Assembly (NCBI GenBank): GCA_024699855.1
Contig: JAMPIQ010000001.1
Location: forward strand, 15,376,001 to 15,440,000
Length of the DNA: 64,000 nt
Origin: Aphelenchoides besseyi
Taxonomy: Eukaryota; Nematoda; Chromadorea; Rhabditida; Aphelenchoididae
Reading direction: 5' to 3'
Positions 55,286 to 64,000 of the stretch are shown in pieces. Positions within the stretch are counted from its first letter, which is position 1. Each line of letters begins with the position of its first letter. Position numbers and translations under genes: made by a program. A model generated the notes under the pieces. That model did no database searches. It was not told the DNA's origin and worked only from the letters and a program-made list of their open reading frames with translations.

Positions 55286-57104
55286 TTCGTGACTACTGGA
55301 TGGAACGTTCTGAAAATTTGCAATACGCTAAGAAAATTAGAGGCATAAGGCTTACATTCATTCGGCTTGTTAGTTTGGGTACTAACTGGAATTAGGCTTA
55401 AGGTCGAGAATATCTGTTGACACGCAATTTTGTCTGAAGTCCCAAGAACTCAATTAAGAAAGCTGCGGTCTTTTAAGGAAAATAAGCGCTCAAAATTGGT
55501 CTGTGTAATTGACAACGAGTTGGAAAAGAGTGAGAACTCATTGGGTATTCAGTTTGATGTTTTGAAAATTAACGTGAAATTCCATGAGGACTAGCTGAGT
55601 AGTTTTTGTCTGTTCCGCTTTGTGCGACCTCTCTAGTCGTCCGACAAGCGGAGAGAAAGAAATGAAATTAGAATTCCAATTAACATCGTGTTGCACAGAT
55701 TGGCTTCGAGAGAATCGAATACGTGAAAGTAGACGAGTGAGTCGAACACGAAAAGAAGAGTGAGAAAACGAGCTGGAAAGCACCACAGCGTACTTCTTTT
55801 TTAGATTTGCGGTTTCGACCTCTGAACTTTACCGCCTTATAAACAGCCCGTCGACTATTTTCGTTCGTAATACGCGACAGACTGAATAGTTGATAGCAAA
55901 AAATGAATGTCGGTTCTCACCTCTTTCATGCATCGTACTCATTTACTTTCAAGTTCTATTGACTCCATGGAAACGGTGCGATTCCGAAGCGGATGTGCGT
56001 GCTCGAACAACACGCAAACTTCTATCGGATTACTGTAGAATGTAATACGACAATCAACGGCGAACATTTCGATCTGAAGTGATTGGTTGCTATCGGAGGT
56101 CTTTGTTTTGCTGATCATACAACGGCACTTATCATCAGCCGAAAGCTCTTGTTGCGCTTCTCGATGATTACTTTCACTTCTAATCTTCGATTTCCGTCGT
56201 CATCCTCGCGGTTCGCGTGTTCGCGTCAGCGATCCGTTTTCTCTTATTTGTCGACTGAATCATAATCGATAACAACGTCTGAACTCGTCAGTGATTCGGG
56301 AAGCCTTGAGGAGGTTTCGAGTCCACAAACCAATTCAGCTGACGATTTTCATTTCGTCGAACTTTCGCTTCGTTGTTTCCGACCCTCGACACTGAAATTC
56401 GGACAACAACTCGCCGCTATCGATGAGAGATCTGGTAGTCTACTTGAGGAAAAACGTTTGCAGGGCGCAAGCGGCAGTTCAGTGGACGGAATTCTCCTCC
56501 TCAGCTTTGCGTCTCCGCTCTTTTCGTCGCGTTCACGCGATTTTGTTTCTTTTGCTGCTCGTTTCTTTGTTGATAAACGTTTGGTTATTCTCTTTGATTA
56601 AAAGTATCTCATTTTCCTTCAAAAAGTCCAATCCAAAAGCTCATGGTTCCCGTCGCAAAACGTTTCCACGTGACTTTTTGTTTTGATCGAACGATTTCAG
56701 TTGTCAATCGTGTACATTCGGCGACCGCTAGTTGGCCATAGGACTTTGGTATTCTTTTCCACGTATTTGCAAATTCACTTTGAAGTTCGAACGTCTTCCA
56801 ATTTTGATTCCGAATCAAGATTTCGAGCCCAACTCTTCCAACCACAGCCAACGGGTACGGTCGTGGACAAGCCGGCGGTGTGCATCGTCAGCATCAGGAA
56901 CCGCTACGAAAAGATGCATTTGTAGTTCGTTTTAAGGTAATATTTGCCGCACTTATTAGCACTCGAGATGTGTTGTCTGCGATAAGATCTGAAACGGCGA
57001 GTAGGAATCCATTCAACGGGATTTAGTTTAAACTTTGTGTCTGCGAACTTGCTGAACCTTAAAAACAATCGGACGTTCATTGAATTCAGTTATCGATTGC
57101 AGAG
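55286..57104. other. region with a possible single-pass membrane protein gene
   Basis: About 1.8 kb before the MFS gene. A plus-strand frame at 56423-56684 contains a strong hydrophobic segment (RVHAILFLLLLVSLLINVWL) after a Ser-rich region, and an upstream stretch near 55985-56080 reads MCVLEQHANFYRITVECNTT. These may be exons of one gene, but I could not join them in frame, so no CDS is called. Promoter elements of the flanking genes presumably lie here too. Confidence 0.35.
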
Positions 57105-59043
57105 TATGATTATGCGACGAGGCCGTTCGATTTTTGGTTTGTTCTGCCGCAAACCCTGTGCAACGGCGTGTCCAGCGACCAAAAGCAAAACAATGAAACC
57201 GGAAGCCTCACTGACTCACGCGTTGATCGTCATTTTTCTCGAGTATTTTGCATGGGGTCTTTTAACTGTTCCGGTTATCAATGTGAGTTTCTTGATTTTT
57301 GTTGCATTTCTTTTTGGGTTCTAGGTCTTAGCTGAAACGTTTCCATCGAACAAGTTCCTGATGAATGGACTGATTTTGGGTTTCAAGGTAAACTGGCTTA
57401 TTAATCGTTGATTGAACGATAATTTAGGGCCTTCTTTCGTTTCTCTCAGCTCCACTCGTTGGTGCTCTAAGTGATGTTTGGGGTCGCAAAAGATTCCTGT
57501 TAATCACCGTCTTTTTCACATGCATGCCGATTCCTTGTCTGAAGATTAGTGCATGGTATGTTTTGTTCGATTGGTTTGTTTTATCTTTTTTAGGTGGTAT
57601 TTCACGTTGTTCACGCTCTCGGGAATTCTTTCCGTCACCTTCAGTGTTGCTCTCTCGTATGTTGCCGACATCACAACGAAAGAAGATCGGGCAACAGCTT
57701 GCGGTTTGGTTTCCGCAACTTTTGCTGCTTCTCTTGTCACTAGTCCTGCACTTGTAAGCGTTTAGATTTGCTTTCAACATTTATTGGTTTTTAGGGAGCT
57801 TATGTTTCAAGTCGTTATTCGGATGACATAGTCGTTCTATTGGTATGTTTCCATTTTTTCACATTCTTATTGAGCATTTTAGGCGTCGATCATCTTTATT
57901 CTCGATTTGATTTTCATTGTTGTTGCTGTCCCCGAATCGTTGCAACCGAAGAAACAGAAGGGCGAAGAAGACGAGAACTGCGATGCTCTTTCGCCGGCTT
58001 CGTGCACCGCGACAGAAACTTTCACGTGGCAAGTGGTCGATCCGTTCCTCTCATTGCGCATCATTTCGAGAGATTGGATGGTTTTACAATTGGCAATTAT
58101 CGTGTTTTTGTCTTACCTACCTGAGGCCGGACAGTTTTCGTGTTTCTTCGTTTATCTTAAGCTTGTAAGTTGCTAGTGACATTTCTCGTTGCTATTCGGC
58201 TTTAGGTCGTCGGTTTTTCACCTGAAGCTGTAGCCGCTTACATCGCAGTTGTTGGCGTTCTGTCGGTGGTTGCTCAAACCGGAGTTCTGCTTTTGATTAA
58301 TCAAAAGTGGGGCGCCAAGCACTCGATCACTTTCGGTTTGTGTATGCAATTCGCTCAGTTGACTTGGTATGGGCTTGGAACGGTGAGCGACATACTCTGT
58401 TAGTTTGTTATTCAAAAGTTTTGCAGCAGTTTTGGATGATGTGGGCTGCTGGAGTGTTTGCTGCGCTCTCGTCGTTGTCTTATCCGGCAATTAGTGCATT
58501 TGTGAGTGTGCAAACGGATCGCGATATGCAAGGAACAGTCCAAGGAGTGTTGACTGGAATTCGAGGGTTGTGCATGGGTAACATAGAATTTGCCAGTTAT
58601 GTTTTAACATTCAGTTTTAAAGGTTTTGGCCCCGCCGTTTTCGGCTTCATTTTCTACCTATTCGACATGGATTTATCAGCAGATCATGATGAAACGGGAC
58701 ATATCGGTGTTGGACCGCAGTTTCCAATGCCACACATTCGGTTACAACCTTTCGGCAATCCCGTAATTTCCCCCAATCGAAATCATACGACCCCCAGTGA
58801 TCATATCACCACTTTAAACGTAAGCTTACACTCAACATTAACCATCTATTTGATGACATTTAGCATCTTATTCCCGGTCCACCTTTTCTTTTTGGTGCTC
58901 TTCTAGTCTTTATGGCGCTTATGGTTAACTTGTCGATGCCTTCGTCAATGAAGGAATTTCGAAAACAGTTACGACGAAGTTCGAGCAGTGGAACCGCTGC
59001 ACATCATCGCGACACCGCACTTCTGATGGCCGATTCAGACTAA
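57105..59043 (+). CDS. MFS transporter, HIAT1/MFSD14 family
   Basis: Twelve-TM major facilitator related to hippocampus-abundant transcript 1, a sugar-transporter-like protein of Golgi/endosomes. From MIMRRGRSIFG: TM1 SLTHALIVIFLEYFAWGLLT, LAETFPSNKFLMNGLILGFK, the MFS signature APLVGALSDVWGRKRFLLIT, SVALSYVADITTKEDRATAC, LLASIIFILDLIFIVVAVPE, an acidic loop, then MVLQLAIIVFLSYLPEAGQF, FAQLTWYGLGT|QFWMMWAAGVF, and SVQTDRDMQGTVQGVLTGIR. The end is FKGFGPAVFGFIFYLFDMDL, a luminal His/Pro loop, then LFGALLVFMALMVNL and a Ser/Arg tail. Around ten exons. All conserved charged motifs are present. Confidence 0.9.
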
Positions 59044-59640
59044 TCTCCCCCCGCTTATCACCACTCAAATTTACGTGTAAATATCTTTGTTGTCAGTTGA
59101 TTCTGTCGTCTTATACAACACTTTTTGTTTAACTAGTTATACAGAAGAAGACGCGATTCGAGTTTGTTTTCGCGATAAAGTCTAGACTTTCTTCTCTGTT
59201 AACACATCTGGTCGATGATCTTTGTTTGTAAATTGAAAGAAACGCATAATTTACGGTACGTAGTACTTTCTGGTTAACTTCTTTATTGTACCTCTTCGAA
59301 ATGAAGCACACAATCCAACGGTTATTTCTGCCACTTTTCTGAGTCGACAAACTTTCTCTTTATCTCCCGTTCTTTTCCGGTGCTTTTTGTTTGAATGAAC
59401 TGATCGAATGGCTAACCATGTTGCTCATTTCGTATACGTGGATCAATTTTTGTGCTGTGCAATCCATTTGATATCAGAGAATAAAACGTTTTTGGACTCA
59501 ACAGACTTCTTTGTTGATTGGAAAGATTGTCGACGAAAAGAACGAAACTCATGACTCTCCGAAGAACAACAAGTGACACGAGCAGCTGCTTTTCGTTGTT
59601 ATCTTCGGGCTTCGTTGCTTTCGATCATTTGGTTTCGGAG
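59044..59640. other. intergenic between MFS and NDUFB2
   Basis: About 600 bases. AATAAA-like signals (near 59480) and T-rich stretches; no gene seen. An in-frame upstream ATG at 59551 could extend NDUFB2. Confidence 0.4.
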
Positions 59641-60237
59641 ATGTTGGGACGTAAACTCGTCGATGTTCAGCGTTTGCGTCTTGCTCATCGTATCCTACGT
59701 GAGACGGGAGTTTTGAACCAATTCGCCGCTACTCGTTCTCTTCATTTGACGGCAACTCAACGAAAATGGCTTTCGGCTGAGGAAGCAAAATTGGTTGCCG
59801 AGATTCCGGTCGGTCCAAAACCCGGTCATCCCGAAGATCCTGTGCGTAACACTTACGATAAAGAATATCGAGGATCTCCGAATAAAGGCGACGTTTTAAT
59901 TAAAGAGTAAGTTGATTTCTTATGTTATTTAATTTTTGGGTGTTCAGATGGCATTATCGTTCGTATCCAACGTCGACTACGTATTTGGATCGTGTGATCA
60001 CTTTGCTGTTGACCACAATGTTCTGGTATTGGCTTGCGTATCACATGTATTGGGATTACAAGATCTATACTGTGAGTTCTCGTTTTCGTTCATTTGGACA
60101 TCGATCGTTTTCAGGGTCACTTCTACATGCCGTATCTCGAGGAGTTTACGGACGAAGAACTGGGTATTCCACCGGACAGTGCCGAAGATCCCGAGTACTG
60201 GGGCCATCACGGAAAACCGTACGGCACTTACCGTTAA
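59641..60237 (+). CDS. NDUFB2: NADH dehydrogenase 1 beta subcomplex subunit 2
   Basis: Accessory subunit of mitochondrial complex I. ATG 59641 gives MLGRKLVDVQRLRLAHRILR, a basic amphipathic targeting sequence. After an intron (59908-59947) comes WHYRSYPTSTTYLDRVITLL, a membrane segment LTTMFWYWLAYHMYWDY, an intron (about 60072-60113), and the family C-terminus GHFYMPYLEEFTDEELGIPP, then DSAEDPEYWGHHGKPYGTYR. The TDEELGIPPD block is diagnostic. Some upstream N-terminal extension is possible (ATG 59551). Confidence 0.88.
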
Positions 60238-60340
60238 ATTCGATATGTTTTGCCGCTTAGGTTGATTTTGTGAATAAAACAAATTGCTGGTGAGAGTTTA
60301 TTCTGAGAAAAAATAACAACAAACTTAACAACCACATGGC

Positions 60341-61473
60341 TTACAAATAGAAACGTCGTTTGCTCGCCTCCATTTCATGACGCTAGAAGAAAACTTTAAA
60401 GACAAACATTTCGAATAAAGTTACCTTGTTGACCCACTCGAATTCGCCTTCTCGCGTATCAAAGGTTCCATTTTGTAGCCATTTCAATCGCAACGTAAAT
60501 CTCGGACCCAACTCGTGAAGTGCTGCTTTTTCTCCTTCACGTTTAAACTCGTAACTAAAATGCGAATAAGAAGGGCAATCGACGAAGAGTTACCGGTGAT
60601 GTCTGAAGAAAATGTAGTCGCGTTGATTGTGGAAAGTGACCACACGTCGACCGTGAAATTCGGGATCGTGTGGAAACAAACAAGCGAACATACGAGCAAC
60701 CGTGTGGCCCAGACGTGTGTTGAAGTTGTTCAAAATGACTTCTGGACAATGATCGGTACTATCACCCACTCCTTTGATATCTTTGGAGAACTTGAGTGAA
60801 TTGATTTTGAAGTAGGCGGTCGGTCCCTCCGGCAAATGACAAACAATAAGACCGTCTAGAAATGAGCGTAAAATTGAATTGCTTCTCTTAACTTACTTGG
60901 TTTCTTGTTGTCTTCGTGCACAACAACGATGTCCGTATAATCACGAGAGATGGCATCTTTGACGATCTTCTTGATTGATGCATTTTTTCTCGGCAAAAAC
61001 TCAGAGTCGGGAATACACTTGTGCAGTTCGAAAGCAAACTTTAACGCGACCTTAACACCAAACTCAAATGCGTGTGTTGAAACGGGGAACTTACGACTTT
61101 CGCTTTGGGTGAAGTTGTGAGCAGAATCTTCGGCTGAGTCTCACGATTGAAATACGCAGCCAACTCGTCGTTTTGTTCATCGTGCTTCACTTCTTCATCG
61201 TTCACATCGACGTACGTGACATCTGCCTCTCGCATATTCTCGATCGTTTTCGGTTGTTGTTTCGGTGCGGCATCTTCTCCGTATTTCTGACGAATTTTCT
61301 CTCGTTCCTTTCGACGTTGTTTCTTAGCCTGCAAACAAACTTCTGGATTTGAAGGCAAACTTGAGACTTACCGCCTTGCTCGCCTTCTTTATCACCGCAC
61401 CATTTCGCTTCGATTCTACGGGACGACGTTCCGCAGGTTTCTTTTCAGTCGACGGTGTCAATTTGGGAGCCAT
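60341..61473 (-). CDS. RPF1: ribosome production factor 1 (Brix domain)
   Basis: Nucleolar 60S assembly factor. Basic N-terminus [20 protein letters not shown] and [18 protein letters not shown], then [20 protein letters not shown] and the Brix domain: [127 protein letters not shown]. The end, [20 protein letters not shown] and ASKRRFYL, is typical of RPF1. Six exons. Full-length at about 300 residues. Confidence 0.95.
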
Positions 61474-61697
61474 TGACGGAATCTGTAATCGAGAATTCAC
61501 AAACCAAAAAAGCGAAGTAAAAGCTGAAGCCCACGAACCAAAATTGACGTTTGAATTCCAGACTTCGATTTGCAGTTTGCGGTCGTTCGAGTTGACTGGA
61601 AAACTTTGGTCTTCGACCACCGGCTGTTTTTGGTCGGAGAGTAAAAGTTTTGGATTTGTTGTTTCGTGTAACTGGTTAGTTATATTTCGATTCAAAA
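61474..61697. promoter_or_regulatory. short divergent promoter RPF1 / V-ATPase F
   Basis: Only 224 bases separate the start codons of two housekeeping genes on opposite strands, so this must hold both core promoters. No TATA box is obvious. Confidence 0.45.
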
Positions 61698-62110
61698 ATG
61701 GCGATGTCAGCTCAACGCGGAAAGTTGTTGGCGGTGATTGGCGACGAAGACACGGTCGTTGGTTTCATGTTGGGTGGAATCGGTCAGTTGAATAAGGCTC
61801 GAAAACCGAACTATTTCATTGTCGACAAGAATACGGCAGTCACCGAGATCGAAGAGATGTTTCGCACCTTCGTTTCACGTGACGACATAGCCATTATCTT
61901 AATCAATCAGCACATTGCCGAACAGATTCGCTACACCGTCGATCAACACACCGCAAGCACACCGGCGGTTCTGGAGATTCCGAGCAAAGAAATGCCCTAT
62001 GATCCGGCAAAAGTAAGTTTACTTTTTTCTTTGTTCGAATTCGCAATGTTCAATTGCAGGACAGTATCTTGAACAGAGCTCGTGGAATGTTCAATCCGGA
62101 CGATTTCTGA
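61698..62110 (+). CDS. ATP6V1F: V-type proton ATPase subunit F
   Basis: Central-stalk subunit of the V1 sector. [20 protein letters not shown], then [57 protein letters not shown], an intron (62012-62059), and [16 protein letters not shown]. About 121 residues, all family motifs present. Two exons. Confidence 0.97.
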
Positions 62111-62662
62111 TCACTTGCTTTCACTTTCTTTCGATTCACTTATCTTCTCGATTCGTATCTTCGAGTTAGTTAGTTGGCTTTCCATTTGTATAATTCAAAT
62201 CGAGCAGAGAGAGTAATAAAGTTTATATTCGACTGTAAACTCGGAGTTTTGTTCTCGTTAATTCAAGGATCCAACGGTCAAATGCCTTCAAGTTCTAATA
62301 CGAATCAAACGGTTTGATTGAACACGATGATCTTGTGCGTGACAATCAAATCGATCTCTTCATTCGTCCGAGAACATGGACAAAAAACATCTTGCTAATG
62401 CAAATACAATAGAAAAAAGACAATTTCAAGTCGTTCATTTTACCTTTCGAACGAGCGAAATGCCTGAGGGGTCGCGAAGAAGATTTGTGGTTGAAAAAGC
62501 AGATGCATCTAACGCTGAAGTTAATTAGAGAAAAGATAACAAGCGGCTAAGCGTTCAAAAACAAGTCGATTGAAGCGAAAGCGTGACCACAGAAACGATG
62601 ACCAAAAGGAGATACCCGCTGAGCATTCGCATTTCAAGTCAACAGTTCAATTGGTTAGAGAA
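62111..62662. other. intergenic
   Basis: Contains AATAAA at about 62215 for the V-ATPase transcript. No other gene seen. Confidence 0.4.
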
Positions 62663-64000
62663 ATGATTTGGTTGCTTTTTTTGTTCATTCAATTGTCCGC
62701 TGGGACACCGGCATTGTCGCCGGCTACATCCGATCGAGTGGTGATTTCACGGCAAACTGATACACAGGTTCAAGATCGTTTTCAAAATGTCGATGTTTCT
62801 GAAGAACAAATTCAACAGTCCAAGCATCGATACGCTTTGGAACACCTCGAACCGGATCCTGCTCATTCGATTTTTGATCGTGGCAACCTAGTGGCCAATC
62901 CGCTTCAACGAACAACAACGGCAAATCCGCAACAACAAACCACGAAATCCAAACCTCCGCTGGTGCTCGTAACTGGCGGATCGAGAAGACACTCTGGTGG
63001 AGTTAATCTGCAACAACAACGAGGTTAGTCATCGAGTTTATTGAAAATCTTGTTAGCTGAAGTCTTAAAAGGCTTCATCTTCTTATTTGTTGTTAGCTAA
63101 ATTTTTGACTCTAGGACGTCGCAGTGTTCCAGTGGTGGCGGATCGTGAGTACGACGTTTTGGTTAGCGATTTTAACGAAGACGAAGCTCCGGTCCGAGTT
63201 GTTGCTGCCAAGGATTCGCAACGTTCAACTCCTTCGGGTTCTGTGTTTTCCACGCGAGTTGTCAACGATGCAGAGATCAAAGATCCACGAGCAATCGAGG
63301 TTTATTTTTGCTGATAAACTCATATATCAATCGCTTTTTAGGCTCCAATTCGTCAGCACCGTGTTCACGTTCCCGCTCATTTGTTGGAATTGCAAAGTGA
63401 AGAAACAGACGAACCAATCCGTTCGACTACTCAATCAACCACCACAACAAAACTCACCACTTCAACGAAACGCATCACCACAAAAACAAAACTCTCTACC
63501 ACACGTCAACCATCGGCAACAGCTCCACCACCCGTCGAATTTAGCGGTGAAGAGCCAACGGGAAATTTCTTTGATGAGAAAGAAGAGGATGATGGGACAA
63601 CAACAGAATCGCCAGAAATTTCTACACCAGCCATATTGCCAGTTCAGAAAGCAGAACGCGCACTAACCACTCTGTTAACAAAATTGACCGAACGGACAAC
63701 CAAAAAGATTGAAAGTACCACATTGCCAACCAAAATCCAAAAATTGTCGGCTGTGAAGTTCGAAAACATTCTCAGCGAAGTGCACAGAGATGTTTCCGTA
63801 CCGAAAGCAGAGGGTTTCTTGTTGTTGGATCGAACAGTTCGAAAACCTCGACGAATGTTAGCGAATTTTGTGGTGAGTTTTTATCGTTGGGATTTGTAAC
63901 ACGTGTCTCTAAACCAGAAGTTTCCGTACAACTTCTAATCTTTGCTTCTCAACTCTGACTATTGCAGAATCTTCGACATGGGTCGGGGATCTCTCGAAGA
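62663..64000 (+). CDS. secreted Thr-rich protein, incomplete at window end
   Basis: ATG 62663 gives the signal peptide MIWLLFLFIQLSAGTPA. The following region is Gln/Arg-rich. Introns at about 63026-63115, 63299-63341 and 63871-63967 keep the frame. After intron 1 a basic site RGRRSVPVVADREYDVLV might be a processing site. Exon 3 has a Thr/Lys stretch (TQSTTTTKLTTSTKRITTKT) suited to O-glycosylation, an acidic stretch (EEPTGNFFDEKEEDDG), and SEVHRDVSVPKAEGFLLLDR. The last visible exon starts NLRHGSGISR. Likely extracellular or cuticular; no domain recognised. Confidence 0.65.

Noticed and set aside
1..64000. Bdelloid rotifer or other non-nematode origin, raised by CFAP57 and short introns
   Set aside because: The SL1-like leader, bath, CYP and UGT types fit nematodes better; not fully excluded, see the CFAP57 finding.
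1..64000. tRNA, rRNA genes and CRISPR arrays
   Set aside because: No convincing cloverleaf, rRNA block or regularly spaced repeat was seen, and CRISPR is not expected in a eukaryote.

Overview
Eukaryotic, gene-dense DNA. Nearly every gene is cut by 35-60 base introns with gtaagt/gtgagt donors and ttttcag/tttag acceptors. The animal is most likely a nematode: there are MATH-BTB (bath), clan-2 P450 and UDP-glucuronosyltransferase genes, and a sequence at 39349-39370 that matches nematode spliced leader SL1 at 20 of 22 positions inside an SL-RNA-like fold. One gene, a CFAP57 homologue, sits awkwardly with that, because nematodes lack motile cilia.

Layout. 1.6-13.7 kb holds single-copy genes: bath, P450, DDHD phospholipase, sigma-1 receptor, SF3A2, an unknown multi-exon gene and ELOF1. 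13.9-46.6 kb is a duplication-rich accessory region interrupted by an ordinary island (18.7-26.8 kb: small orphan, CCCH zinc finger, basic single-TM protein, orphan, truncated DEAD-box helicase, MYBBP1A/POL5). The repeating module is [secreted orphan 'gene X'] -> <- [ubiquitin-like (UBL) gene] | shared promoter | -> [UGT]. Copies A (15.5-18.6 kb), B (26.9-31.7 kb, inverted) and C (36.2-39.0 kb) are clear. D/E (41.4-45.7 kb) is a rearranged copy. B and C form a nearly perfect palindrome about a 2.06 kb spacer that contains a Helitron piece nested in an RTE-type LINE remnant. 38.9-46.6 kb is a junkyard of gene fragments: SF3A2 and ELOF1 exons copied from genes 28 kb away, pieces of an eL20-like ribosomal protein gene and of ubiquitin, a slice of G-protein beta, a duplicated MYBBP1A 3' end, four decayed UBL-plus-tail relics, an SL RNA gene and an 828-base solo LTR. 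47.6-64 kb is ordinary again: an overlapping ORF pair ending in CFAP57, with RPAP1 nested inside a CFAP57 intron, then a KCTD-like gene, an MFS transporter of the HIAT1/MFSD14 type, NDUFB2, RPF1, V-ATPase subunit F, and a secreted Thr-rich protein that runs off the window.

The most unusual feature is the UBL cluster. At least nine UBL-derived loci lie in 32 kb. In copies A, B and C the introns, UTRs and promoters are almost identical while the coding exons differ mostly at amino-acid-changing sites. That is the pattern expected of a fast-diversifying family (arms race or selfish element), although what it does cannot be read from the sequence. Exon boundaries come from reading splice signals by eye and no transcript evidence was available.
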